Assembly (NCBI GenBank): GCA_023897205.1
Contig: JAHWDD010000006.1
Location: 2,170,001-2,234,000, forward strand
Direction of reading: 5' to 3'
Length of the DNA stretch: 64,000 bases
From: Exophiala sp. HKRS030
Taxonomy: Eukaryota > Ascomycota > Eurotiomycetes > Chaetothyriales > Herpotrichiellaceae
The notes under the pieces were generated by a model. That model saw only the letters and a list, made by a program, of their open reading frames with translations. It made no database searches and was not told the origin of the DNA. Position 1 is the first letter of the stretch. Each line of letters begins with the position of its first letter. The translations under genes and the position numbers were made by a program. Of the stretch, positions 44,995 through 55,243 are shown piece after piece.

Positions 44995-45432
44995 GGTGAC
45001 TGAACTTGTCGAGTCTCTTCCTTGATGACTCCTGGCTGATTGCAGTAGAGATGTGTCTGGCACTCTACCAGAGTGAGGAGTGATATAGATATTGTCAAAT
45101 GGCATCCACGTTGCTCGGGAGGAGGACTGTGCCTCCGAGTGAGCTCAAGGCTGTTTTATATGGCCTTTGTGGAACGGAAGACAAGACCGCGAAATCGGCC
45201 TCGACGTCCTAAGAGGGGCTGAGATCCAAAAAGACTCCACAAGCACATGACAGCAAGTTGCCATTCCCCATTCCTAATTTCTCCCTCGAATTCTGATACA
45301 TACAGGGGAGAACAATTGCCTCGGGCTTTTGACCGAGGCATCTAGGAGCTGCAAGTGGTATATTCGTTGTCTTGAGATACACAGTTACAAAATTCAGAAC
45401 TATCACCCTTCGTACGTGCTCTCCCAGGCAGT
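44995..45432. other. Intergenic, GFA promoter side
   Basis: A 438-bp spacer between the GFA gene start and the 3' end of the FAD hydroxylase. A wider inverted pair (CTCGG near 45115, CCGAG near 45135) is present, but it lacks the N9 spacing. Confidence 0.45.
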
Positions 45433-47061
45433 TTATCCGGTAGCCACGGGAACTGCTAGAGATCGCTCGAGAAAACTAGTTTGCTGGTCTACGTCGACGA
45501 GATCATCCTTCGAAGGCTTCCAATGCTGGTCAAGATATCTGTTTGCCTATATTGGGCGCCTCAATTAGTACATTGCGAGAGGGGGTGTCCAGGCGACGAG
45601 TGGGGCTCACCTCTGCAGCTGCATCGAACCCAAACATCCAAGGCTGAAAAGACGGATCGCTCCATCTATTGGGGTTTTCAATCTTTGCGCTTTGATCTGC
45701 CACGATTGTCTCCTTTGGTCCCTCCCGCATGCCTTGGTCGCGCTTTTCCTGCTCCGGTCCATCGGGCAGATGCCAAATGTCGCCATTGTTGCGTGCCGCG
45801 TCTAGAATAATGTGGCAGCGATCACGGCGGAGGTTAACAAAATGGCGCAGCAATGCTGGAATGTCCTTTGTTGATTCGGCTCGACCAAGGCACTCGGTCA
45901 GCGTGATGCCGTCTTCTATCGCCATCGCAGCGCCTTGGGCCATGTATGGGACCATTCCGTGGCAGGCGTCGCCGATCAATACAGCTTTGCCGGATTTCGA
46001 GCTCCAGTCATCGAACTTCTCTAGCTCCGCATTTTGCCATTTCAGACACTGCGGTACAATGTTGATTAGCCTGGTGATGATCGGGTCCCAGTCCTTATAT
46101 CTCGCGCGCATGTCGTCCAGCGGAGCGTTTTCATTTGGTTTTCCCACGGGCACAGAGCCCGGATGACACATCACAAAGTTGTACAGTGTACCGTTTCTGA
46201 TCGGATACGCCATCACGTGGCCTTTGTGGCCGATCCAGCATGTTGCAGTCGGGCTTTCGATCAGAGGTTTGAGGACGGGATCTTGAAGCATCAGTTCGCC
46301 GGGGATCAAGGTTCTGTACGCGCAATTTGGGTCGGGCCGGATCTCGACGTCGCCTGACCCAAGCAAACTTTTCCGGACGCGAGATTTGATGCCTAGCGGT
46401 AACAGAGAAAGATCAATACTCGGAGGCAAAGGAGTTCAGAGGCTTTTGTAAGGTCCTTACCATCAGCGCCGACAATCACGTCTGCCATGTGGACGCTTCC
46501 ATTACCGAGTGTGATCGAGCAAGCATCCTCATCCACACTTGAAACAAAAGAACTAGTGAGGATATCCACCCCGACCTCCTGAGCCTTCATCAGGAGCACC
46601 TTGTGGAGGTCACCTCGATGGATCAAGAAATAGGGAAAACCGTACGTTTCTTCCATCTTGGGCAGCAGAGGTGTAGAGCCAATTTCCACACCATTTTGCC
46701 ATCTTTTAATCGTGATCTTGCGAGGCCACGTTGCAAGTCTCGCCACCTACATGATTGTATCAGTCCTGAGCCGAACTCGACTCCACTCGGCAGGTTCTCA
46801 CCTCATCATACACGCCCAGGCGGCTAAGAAGCCTGACTGAGTTGGGTGGCACTTGAATACCAGCTCCGATCTCGGTCAACTAGAGAAAGGTAACCAAGTC
46901 AGTTACAAGGTGAGAAACGTGGTCGGATGAGAATGGGAGGTTCATACCTGTGGAGCGGCTTCGAGAATCTTGACCCGATGTCCTGCACCAACGAGGGAAA
47001 TTGAAGCTGCAAGCCCGGCGACACCGGCTCCAACAATGACGATATCGAACGATGGTGCCAT
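45433..47061 (-). CDS. FAD-dependent aromatic hydroxylase (salicylate / 3-hydroxybenzoate hydroxylase type)
   Basis: Five exons (47061-46948, 46879-46802, 46746-46461, 46392-45611, 45546-45433) give 457 residues of the class A flavoprotein monooxygenases. The N-terminal FAD fold is IVIVGAGVAGLAASISLVGA, followed by EAAPQLTEIGAGIQVPPNS. The second FAD/NADPH motif DG lies at VIVGADGIKSR, and the third FAD motif is GDACHGMVPYMAQGAAMAIE. The last intron (45547-45610, with a CTAAT branch site) is inferred. Without it the frame would stop at 45530; with it the protein ends in a plausible ANRYLDQHW tail. Relatives hydroxylate salicylate, 3-hydroxybenzoate or similar phenolic acids with NAD(P)H and O2. 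With gentisate dioxygenase in the cluster, a product para-dihydroxylated like gentisate is the simplest reading. Confidence 0.9.
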
Positions 47062-47368
47062 GACGATTTCAATTCTGTTGCATTCAAGTTAAGCGTATCA
47101 AGAATGGAAGGCACTTGTCACCACACGGAGTACATTCAGCAGCATCCAACTGGATCACTAGCTCGAGCTTGTTGCATCAATTTGTATTTTCTCGAAAGGC
47201 TGTCGGCAGATTCACTCCCTGCTCACCGGCGAGGTGCTCCGATCCCAAACACAGACACAACCATGAATACATTGACATATTGTCGCCGAACAGAGAAAGG
47301 AGGTTTCTCGTCAAGCCACCTTCATGTCTCCGCTTCGATTGTGTCGACGGTACACTGAGCCGTCCTGA

Positions 47369-47380
47369 CCTCCGCGGAGG
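47369..47380. promoter_or_regulatory. Perfect palindrome CCTCCGCGGAGG
   Basis: A 12-bp perfect palindrome built from the same CCTCCG and CGGAGG half-sites as the cluster motif, but in everted order without spacer. It may be an additional contact site or coincidence. Confidence 0.4.
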
Positions 47381-47466
47381 CTAACACCCTTGCGGCGTAC
47401 TCCAAGGGAGCTTCAAACACAGGACACAATCACCGACTGCTTAAAACCCGCCAGGGGTGTCAGGGG

Positions 47467-47481
47467 CGGAAGGCACCTCCG
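47467..47481. promoter_or_regulatory. CGG-N9-CCG site, hydroxylase/HAAO promoter
   Basis: CGGAAGGCACCTCCG lies 167 bp upstream of the HAAO-like ATG (47649) and 405 bp upstream of the hydroxylase ATG (47061). Confidence 0.62.
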
Positions 47482-47648
47482 CAACCCCCTCCCTTCCCCG
47501 CCTCGAGCAATTCGACCATCCCCAACGTCGTCGCCGACTGAAGGAAATTCAGGTACCTCTTTCTTTCGCCAGAAGAAGCCTTGCAGGTGCTCACTCTGGC
47601 CTTTCTCTGACAGACATTACCAACTAGGGCGAAGTTGCAAGAACAGTC

Positions 47649-48299
47649 ATGCCACTATCAAATCCCATCAATCTCGTCGAGTGGTAAGCACGTCGCTCAA
47701 ACAAGTTGGCCTCCGTGTTAAAACAAAGACCTACAGGACGAAAACCAATGCGCACCTGCTCCGACCTCCAGTCAACAATCATTGTATCTACGACGGCGAT
47801 GTCACGGTCATGGTGGGTTGACACAGAGCTGATCTCGCTCATGTCCTTCATTTGATGCCATCCTCGCTCACACTTGACCCTGAACCAGATTCTCGGAGGC
47901 CCGAACGATAGGACCGACTATCACGTCAACGAGACGCCCGAATGGTTCTATCAGTACCGCGGGTCGATGAATTTGAATGTCATTGACCCATCCGATGACA
48001 ACAAGTTCAAGACAATTGAGATCCGCCAGGGCGAAATGTTTCTCCTGCCCGGGGGCACCCCCCATAACCCTGTCCGGTTCGCTGATACTGCGGGGGTGGT
48101 GATTGAGCAAAAAAGGCCCGAGGGATCAGTGGACCGGTTGCGCTGGTATTGTCAAGATTGTCGACACCTGGTGCGCGAAGTCTCCTTCCATTTGAGGGAT
48201 CTGGGAACCGAGATCAAAAATGCCGTTCTCGAATTTAAGAACAGTGGCGAGGGGAGACGGTGCAAGGAGTGTGGGACGCTTTGCGCCGTCTCGCACTAA
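47649..48299 (+). CDS. 3-hydroxyanthranilate 3,4-dioxygenase-like cupin
   Basis: Three exons (47649-47683, 47737-47812, 47889-48299) give 173 residues, the size of fungal 3-hydroxyanthranilate 3,4-dioxygenase (HAAO, Bna1). Iron ligands are in place at H49 (DYHVNETPEWFYQ), E55 and H96 (LLPGGTPHNP). The C-terminal rubredoxin-like metal site has C125-x2-C128 and C162-x2-C165. HAAO opens 3-hydroxyanthranilate to aminocarboxymuconate semialdehyde, normally for NAD synthesis in the cytosol. A copy inside a catabolic cluster next to an ACMSD-type decarboxylase suggests dissimilation of 3-hydroxyanthranilate or a related o-aminophenol carboxylate instead. The gene is not visible as one open frame because two short introns split its first 37 codons. 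Confidence 0.92.
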
Positions 48300-48415
48300 G
48301 CTGCAGAAAGAATAGAAGGAGCACTTGATTTCTGAAAAGAATGTATAACTTTGTGGCATCGAAATGGTACCGTGTTCTTAGTACGTATCCGGCTCAAACA
48401 ATCCAAAAGGATCAT

Positions 48416-49472
48416 CTACGGTGCAGTGAAGGATACCCGGTGCCTTAAACTCCCGATTCGTTCCACAGATACCTCGATTACATCGCCATCCTTGAGCCAT
48501 TTTGGTTCTTGCATGCCCATAGCAACTCCTACTCGGGCCATGGTGTGTCAGCATATTGGTGATGTCCAAGAACAAACAAATGGCAACAAAACGGACAAGG
48601 CGTACCTGAAGGAGTTCCCGTCATGATCAAAGATCCCTTTTTCAACGTGGTACCCTGGCTAAGGAAACTGACAAGCGTCTTGACCCCGAAGAGCAGGTCA
48701 CTCGTGTCGGTGTCTTGTCGAACCTCGCCGTTGACTAGGGTTCGCAACCTGAGACCGCTCGCATCGCCCAGCTTGACGGTCGACACGATAGACGGCCCCA
48801 GAGGTGCAAAGTGGTCAAACCCCTTGGAGAAGCACCATTGGGGGACGCCACCTGCGTACGCAGGGTCTCTCTGCCACTTGCGTGCCGAGAGATCGTTCCC
48901 AACCGTGTAACCCGCGACGTAGTCCAGGGCGTTTCTCGGGGAGATGTCTTTGCCGTCCTTGCCGATTACGATCGTCTAGCTCACCAGGAACCCGCGAACG
49001 TTAGTCAGATGGCCCGAGTTTGAGCGTATCGAAACGGAGGAGAAATGAATGGAATCTTTCGGCTTACCAACTCGCCCTCGTAATCGAGCTGTTCTTCCTG
49101 CGCCAGAGGTGGAATATAGACGACACTGTCATGGTCTGCGACGCACTCTGCAGGCTTGACGAACATGGAAGGATATGGCGGCGGGCTCCGTCCTCCTTCT
49201 TGGATATGTTTCTGATAGTTCAGACCAACGCAACGGATGATCGGTACTTCAGACGAAGTCAGTGGTCCAAGGAGTTTGTGGACCTTTTTGACGTTCGGGG
49301 TGACTGTGGCCGAGTCCGCAAAGACATCGTCGCCTTCTATCACGGCCGCTTGAAGCTCTCCAGAGTCGGCAATGGAAGCAATATCTTCTCTCTCATTTTG
49401 AATTATTGGTTGTCCGAAGTAGGTTCCTCCGTCAGAGGCTTCAAAGCGTATTAGCCTCTCCCAGACAACCAT
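48416..49472 (-). CDS. Fumarylacetoacetate hydrolase family protein (fumarylpyruvate hydrolase-like)
   Basis: Three exons (49472-49068, 48975-48606, 48528-48416) give 295 residues. The family core starts at CVGLNYQKHIQEGG and continues with PSMFVKPAECV, then the metal-binding carboxylates in YEGELTIVIGKDGKDIS. GYTVGNDLSARKWQ, KGFDHFAPLGP and LIMTGTPSGV follow. The acidic cluster and GTPSGV loop are typical of acylpyruvate hydrolases. In the gentisate pathway such an enzyme splits fumarylpyruvate (or maleylpyruvate directly) into pyruvate and a C4 acid. No separate maleylpyruvate isomerase was found, so direct hydrolysis of maleylpyruvate is possible. It is convergent with the HAAO-like gene and divergent from gentisate dioxygenase. 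Confidence 0.9.
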
Positions 49473-49824
49473 GATGTGCTTGGCGTGCCTCAGTATGTCT
49501 CGCCTGGCTTTTCCTGTCGAGTGGTGAATAGTTTGCTGAAGGCTTCCCTCCCGGATGCGAAAGACACTTATGCGACGATCCTCGCCCCGGCTTATCTATC
49601 ATTACATTGCTCCCTCTCCGTGGTGGCCCTCTTCAGCGGAGGCAACCTCCGAGCATGGACGGAGCGTCGGAGCTTTCTTTCCAGATCACCAGGCTGACGT
49701 GATCTAACCACCGATAGAAATATTCCATAACACTTACCAGATATCAATAAAGATGAGTTCAGAAATATGATCGCTGATCTGACAATTGTGGCCAATTGAA
49801 TATTGCACCGCCCAGCAGTGCAAG
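49473..49824. promoter_or_regulatory. Divergent promoter, FAH-family gene and gentisate dioxygenase
   Basis: A 352-bp spacer with one CGG-N9-CCG site almost exactly in the middle. This geometry fits shared control of both genes. Confidence 0.65.
49637..49651. promoter_or_regulatory. CGG-N9-CCG site, FAH/gentisate dioxygenase promoter
   Basis: CGGAGGCAACCTCCG is a perfect inverted repeat with 6-bp arms and a 3-bp centre. It lies 165 bp before the ATG at 49472 and 173 bp before the ATG at 49825. Confidence 0.65.
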
Positions 49825-50990
49825 ATGGCGACCGGCGATGTGATCGGATACTTGGACAGTTTGTCCCAATTCAATGTCAATCCTCTGTGGACGGTCATGG
49901 AGGCTGCGGTAGGGAAGAATTGCCCGTTGGCCACGTGTTGTTGTCCAGGGCCTTATGCTAAGTCGATGATTCTCAGGTTCCTCCTCAACCCACACCAAAG
50001 GCGGTTCCTCATCTCTGGAAGTTCGAAGGGCTTCGGCCAAAACTCATCGAAGCTGCCAAACTCATCCCTGCGGAACAGGCAGAGAGACGTGTCTTGATGC
50101 TCACAAATCCTGCGTTGGGTACGTCTTACCTGATTCTTGGCTCCTTTCGTCGCCCTTTCAGTGGCATGAACTGAGACACCCCTTCTTATCAGACGGAGTA
50201 TACACTTCCGACACATTATACGCTGGCTTGCAGGTCATCAACCCTGGTGAGACAGCCAGAGCACACCGACACACGGCCTTTGCACTGCGATTCATCATAG
50301 AGGGCACGCAAGGCTTCACAGCTGTGGAGGGCGAAAAGATCACCATGGCAAGGGGAGACGTGATCCTGACTCCCTCGTGGCGATGGCACGATCACGGCCA
50401 TGAAGGCGGGGGCCCAATGATCTGGCTTGACGGCCTTGATCTGCCGTTCTTCCAGGCCTTCCCGGTGAACTTCGCCGAAGGGTACAAGGAACCTCGCTAT
50501 CCCAGCCAGTAAGAGAGCCTGGGACTGAACATAGACTCATCGAGGTAGTGATATTCTGACTCTGTTTGGAACATACAGGCCGACCGACTCCACGCCAATG
50601 AAGATGCCTTGGAGCCCAGTGCAAGAGGCCTTGAACAAGCAGGGAGGCACTTACGCCAGGTATACCTATCCTTTCAACGACCTTGGCTTGGCGCGCACAC
50701 TCGGTGCCGAGGCTGAACGAATCAATGCCAACACTATGTCCCCTCAGCGACAGGACTCGGCGTCGTACGTTTTCCATGTGTACCAGGGCAAAGGGCGGAC
50801 AGTCTTGTCACAGCCATCGCTGCAGGGGTCCAAGCCTAATGAGACCATAGAGTGGAAAGCCTGCGACACGTTCGTCATTCCGTCATGGGCATCTTTTCGA
50901 CATGAATGCGACGACTCCGAAGATTCCTTCATTTTTAGCTTCAATGATAAGCCCGCTCTACAGGCTTTGGGCATGTGGAGGAGCGTGTGA
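49825..50990 (+). CDS. Gentisate 1,2-dioxygenase (bicupin)
   Basis: Four exons (49825-49908, 49977-50118, 50193-50508, 50579-50990) give 317 residues. The first cupin contains ARAHRHTAFALRFIIEG with the iron-binding His pair, and the stretch from GDVILTPSWRWHDHGHEG to GLDLPFF is the classical gentisate dioxygenase signature. The second cupin ends in CDTFVIPSWASFRHEC. The enzyme opens gentisate (2,5-dihydroxybenzoate) with O2 and Fe(II) to maleylpyruvate. It is slightly shorter than bacterial homologues at the N-terminus (start MATGDVIGYLDSLS). It marks the right border of the cluster and shares its promoter with the FAH-family gene that would handle its product. Confidence 0.93.
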
Positions 50991-51573
50991 GAAGGACACA
51001 AGTGTAGCCCCGAGTGATAGGAGAGGTCGACGATGGGAGAATGGGAAATCCACTACTCTCTCACAACGAGGCCGGAGTGAGCTGCCGCCCTCCAGTCGTT
51101 AGATCTTGCTGGCCGCCAATCCGCGTATGAATACGACGTATTGCTTGGACCCTTCTGCATGACCAGATAACGTCCTCATATGGCACAGATTTGAACGTAT
51201 ATTATCAACAATTAAACAGATACTCCGAAGCCGTGAATCAAAATTTCGGAAAATCGAAACACCCAAAACGATCATAAAATTAAAAGCAAAAAAAATATGT
51301 ACTGTTTTAAATTAAAGCCTTATTTTGTTCTTGCCACCACTGAGAAGCAAGGTCGAATGACAACAAACCCAATGCATGGTCAACAGCAGGTTATGGACGC
51401 GCCTGTTTGCTCCATTTTTGGCGTGACCGTCGTCAAAAGGAACCCCGTAAATAAGCTCACAAAACTATCGTCAAGGTCATAAAGATACATTAGCACATAA
51501 AAAAGATGGAGGTTGGTGAGCCGGAGCAGATCAATTTCCATATTTCCCTCCAGTCGTCATCGTCAAGCGACAA
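50991..51573. other. Intergenic at the right cluster border
   Basis: 583 bases between the 3' ends of gentisate dioxygenase and the WD-repeat gene, AT-rich around 51180-51320. No gene is seen. Confidence 0.5.
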
Positions 51574-54411
51574 TCATCGCATCTCAAGTGCTGGAAAGGT
51601 CATGCGATCGCGCATGTTGATTTTCAACTCAAAGACGCCTTCCTCAGAGCCCGCGTAGCTACGACAAGGTAAGTAAATCTGTACTAGGAACGACCGGCAG
51701 ATCCAAACTTACAGATATTGACCGTCAGGGCTAAATCCGATACCCGCTGTGCCTGGACCCATTTCTCGCATGGCATCCTCTGCAGAGCTTGCCAATGGAA
51801 GAGAGGGCTCTCCTGCTCTAGCGAGACTCGATGGTCCGGCCAAAACCCTGGACAGTCCCGCGCCGGGTGTCCAGTTCCCATTTCCATCGAGAGACCTGTT
51901 ACTAGACATACCAGACATGTACATCATTCGAGCAAGTCGGACTTCTGCATCTGGGACGCGACCTGCCAGCTCTGAAATGCGCTCCATCCGGGCTTCACGG
52001 AGTCGAGCCATCGACGGTTGGGCACGTCGCCTGGTAGGAGGAGCACCGTCATGCTGAGTCCGCCAATCTGGTACAGGATCATCTACTATGCGCATCATGG
52101 CATCGAACGCGTCGTCACCAGCAAATTCGCGAGTACGGCTTGGGCGAGCCAATTCTTGGCGTATAGAGTCTTCTAAAGCTTGGATATCGTTGGTGGCAAG
52201 GGCTACTCGTGACTCGGCACGACGCACTTGTCTTTGCAAGTTCTCAATGTGTGCAAGTCTCTGCTGTCTTGCATCAACGTAGTCTGTTAGCAGAGTAGAG
52301 AGGTTGTTGCTTGTCTCAGAAGACGGCACGGTAGACGTGGGCAACGTCGTAGTCCTGGCGGAGCTCGGCTCTCTGTCTGCCGTGGAATCACCGCGTGATC
52401 TGTCTGATAATAATCGAGCTCGTTCGGCCGAGAGTCTACGAGCGTAATTTTCTCCTGCATCGAGTTCTCTCTGCAACTCTTGCGACCGCTGTCGGAGAAA
52501 TCGCTCCTCGTCGGCAAGTTGCCTCTGGAAGAAACGCTCTAGAGAAGCTTCCACATGAGTATTGGATTCTCTGGCTACTTCACGAAGTTGGTCCAATTGA
52601 GTCGAGTTCTCTCGCAGCAATCGTTGTTGGGTATCGAGCTGCCTGCGAAGCAATGTTGACAACTGCCGCTCGTCTGCTAATTGTCGCTCGAGATGTAAAG
52701 CAATTCGTCTCTCAGCCTCCAGAGCTCCTTCGATACGGAACAAACTTGATTGGTTGTCGTCTGTTTCTCGCGCAGTCAAGAGCGCAGATTGTATGACATG
52801 CCAAGGGTCTCCTGGTGGAATATTACCTGATGGCACGGGAGCTCTAGCATTCAGGTCGGACAAATCATCGTCGTCGCCAATACGGCCAGGAGATGCAGAG
52901 AGTCTGCTTCTTTGATTTTCATTTGGATCCAAAAGTCGGCCATCATTGGCACCAGGTTGCGAGAAAACCACCGATGTTCTCCTCCTAGGCTGATAGGATC
53001 GGGAAGCGGCTGAACCTGATGTAGGGTTCAACAGATGCACGTCATAGCCTCTCCTGCTGTCGGCCGAGCTTCTCGTCCGGGGGGAAGAGACATGCTGGAG
53101 ATGTGTAGGGGTGTTGAGATTATCAAGCGATGGATCGAGAGGCCTCACATTGTGCATTGTGGTTTCCAGTGCTTCAATGATAGATCTTTCTTGGGCACCC
53201 AGATCAAGACCTTGATGATAGGTTAACAGATCATGCCGATTATATCGATCTCCGGACTCTAAGACCTCGCTTATGTTTAATTCGGCGTCTGCTTGCTGAG
53301 GAGACAGTCCTCCGATGACCCTCATGCGAGCAAGATGCTGTTGTTTGAGACGTTCCTTAACGCCTAGATCACGATAAGCCACGGGGGTACCGTTCTCCAT
53401 GTCCACTGTCTCAGCCCCGTGTCTGTCCAGGTGTACAATTTGTCGTCGCAGGAAGCACTGTCTGACATCTGCTAGCCCAATTCTCCCGTGATCTTCGGCC
53501 CAAGCAAGAATATCCCATGGTGCAGGTGAAAATGCCATCGCCCTTACACAGCCCCACAAAGTAGGTCGAGATGAGCGAAAGGTACATATGATGGATTTTT
53601 CAGGCGCAAGATCACCACAGAGAAGCGTTTCAACATCGAAGACCGATATTGAGCCGCCCTGGGAGGAGGAAGCGCATAGATGGCCAGAAGGTGAGAATGC
53701 AACAGCGAAGCTGAAGTCGGCCTCGACGACGTCTCCTGTAGGAACAGCCACCTCGGAGATAGATTTCCATTCATACGCGGGATATTGCAGAGACTTATCG
53801 TCCTCGTCTAGCTCACGCCGATAGAAGTAGACCCGGTCGGAGTCACCCACGGCGGCGATAATTCTTGAGTCCGGCGACATTGTCGAATAATTCATGGGTA
53901 CTTTATGAGGCAAGGTAGCCAGAAGCTTTCGTTGCGCGAGGGAATATAGCTTCACTGTCTTGTCATTGTTGCTGATCAAAACCACCGTTTCATCCGGAGT
54001 GTTTCCCTTGTGGACCATGTTGTGTATGCTCATCGAGTTGACAATCTCACCTCCCATAAAGTAGACCAATAGATCATGACCGAAGCACTTCGGATGGCCG
54101 TGTTCATCTTTTTCAACCTTGATAAACGCGCAATCTCCATTCGACTCTCCGCCCACGCATACCCAGCCCAGATCTGCTGCGAGACATCTTGCTTCGAATG
54201 GAATTGTCGCTAGGAGGGAGTTCTGCTGTGTTTTGAGGTCAAGGACGAAAACGTCATAGTTCGTGGCATAGTAGATGAAGTCGGCATCAGAGGCACTGAT
54301 GAAATGGCGCAGCTGATGATGGTGTATAGATATTTTCGTAGGATAGTATTTTGTGAGTGTTGCTAAACCTTTTGTAGGGTTGAGGCATACTTCGCGGTCG
54401 GACACGGTCAT
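51574..54411 (-). CDS. WD-repeat protein with DUF2415-type segment
   Basis: Two exons (54411-51713, 51658-51574) give 927 residues. The first 400 residues form WD-like beta-propeller repeats, for example VVLISNNDKTVKLYSLAQRK and AVAFSPSGHLCASSSQGGSI. They lead to AFSPAPWDILAWAEDHGRIG and DVRQCFLRRQIVHL, which recall the fungal DUF2415 proteins. From about 560 to 760 a highly charged, Arg/Glu/Gln-rich region is predicted coiled coil. The last 27 residues come from the terminal exon (YAGSEEGVFELKINMRDRMT) and close another propeller-like strand. The function is not established. The architecture suggests a scaffold. Confidence 0.82.
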
Positions 54412-55243
54412 TTCGCGGGAGGAGGGACTATGGAGTGAGAGGCATTCCTCGGGTGTCGTCGACAGAGCTTAGGGCAGTCGGCAGGACGAGGATATAGACG
54501 AGGCTCATAGGTCGATTGGGATGAGGGTGAGGGTAGGAGTTGATTAAGGGAATCTCGGTTTCGATGGAGAATAGCGGCCTCAGATCATAACAGAAGTCGA
54601 GACTCTAGGATAACGAGGACCGAGGTGTTTGTTCAGAGTATGTAGTACGGATATACGCAGTTCTAGGATTGTGAGGGAAGTCGCGGCTAGTGAGGGTGCT
54701 GAGGGTATCTGCAGCTGTTGTCCGGATCGTAATCCTCGTTGTAATGTGATGCAATGTATTTAATAAAGGCACCTTTTTGTGGCTTAGTAGTGTGGCTAAG
54801 TGCTTGTCTGTGGAGATGGACACCAGTAGCGACCACACTTATACCAGGTATTCCCTATTATGCCTAAGGCACCTGCCAGGTCAATACCGTACTGTGAGAG
54901 CGTAGTGGCTCGTGCTGTACTTATTATTGTATGGGGAGTTGACATTGGCGCAGGCCCGGAAATCGGGCGGATATTACAGTACGAATCAACTCCATCATCA
55001 TGACTGGCACTGGCGGAATCGCAGAGAAGCGCCAAGACCGAAGGCGAGCCGAGCGAGAGAAAGATTTTGTCTCCTGCATTTTATCTCAAGCTGTTCCCGA
55101 CATCTTGAGCTCATCAACGCCATCAACTCTACCATTCAATCTGTCCTTTGTCTAATATTCTCTTCCTCTCTCTGTGAACTTCTTCCATCTTCCGCTGTAC
55201 ATCACTTCTCTTGCGTTGTCTTGTTTCAACTACCAGAGCAATC
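54412..55243. other. Divergent promoter region, WD protein and SSC1
   Basis: An 832-bp spacer. The right part is a pyrimidine-rich leader before the SSC1 ATG. No gene is seen. Confidence 0.5.

Larger units (their letters stand above)
47062..47648. promoter_or_regulatory. Divergent promoter, FAD hydroxylase and HAAO-like dioxygenase
   Basis: A 587-bp spacer between the two starts, with a CGG-N9-CCG site at 47467 and a separate perfect 12-bp palindrome, CCTCCGCGGAGG, at 47369-47380. Confidence 0.6.

Noticed and set aside
45115..45140. A CGG/CCG pair before the GFA gene as an eleventh operator
   Set aside because: The spacing is about 16 bases instead of 9, so it does not fit the motif of the other promoters.
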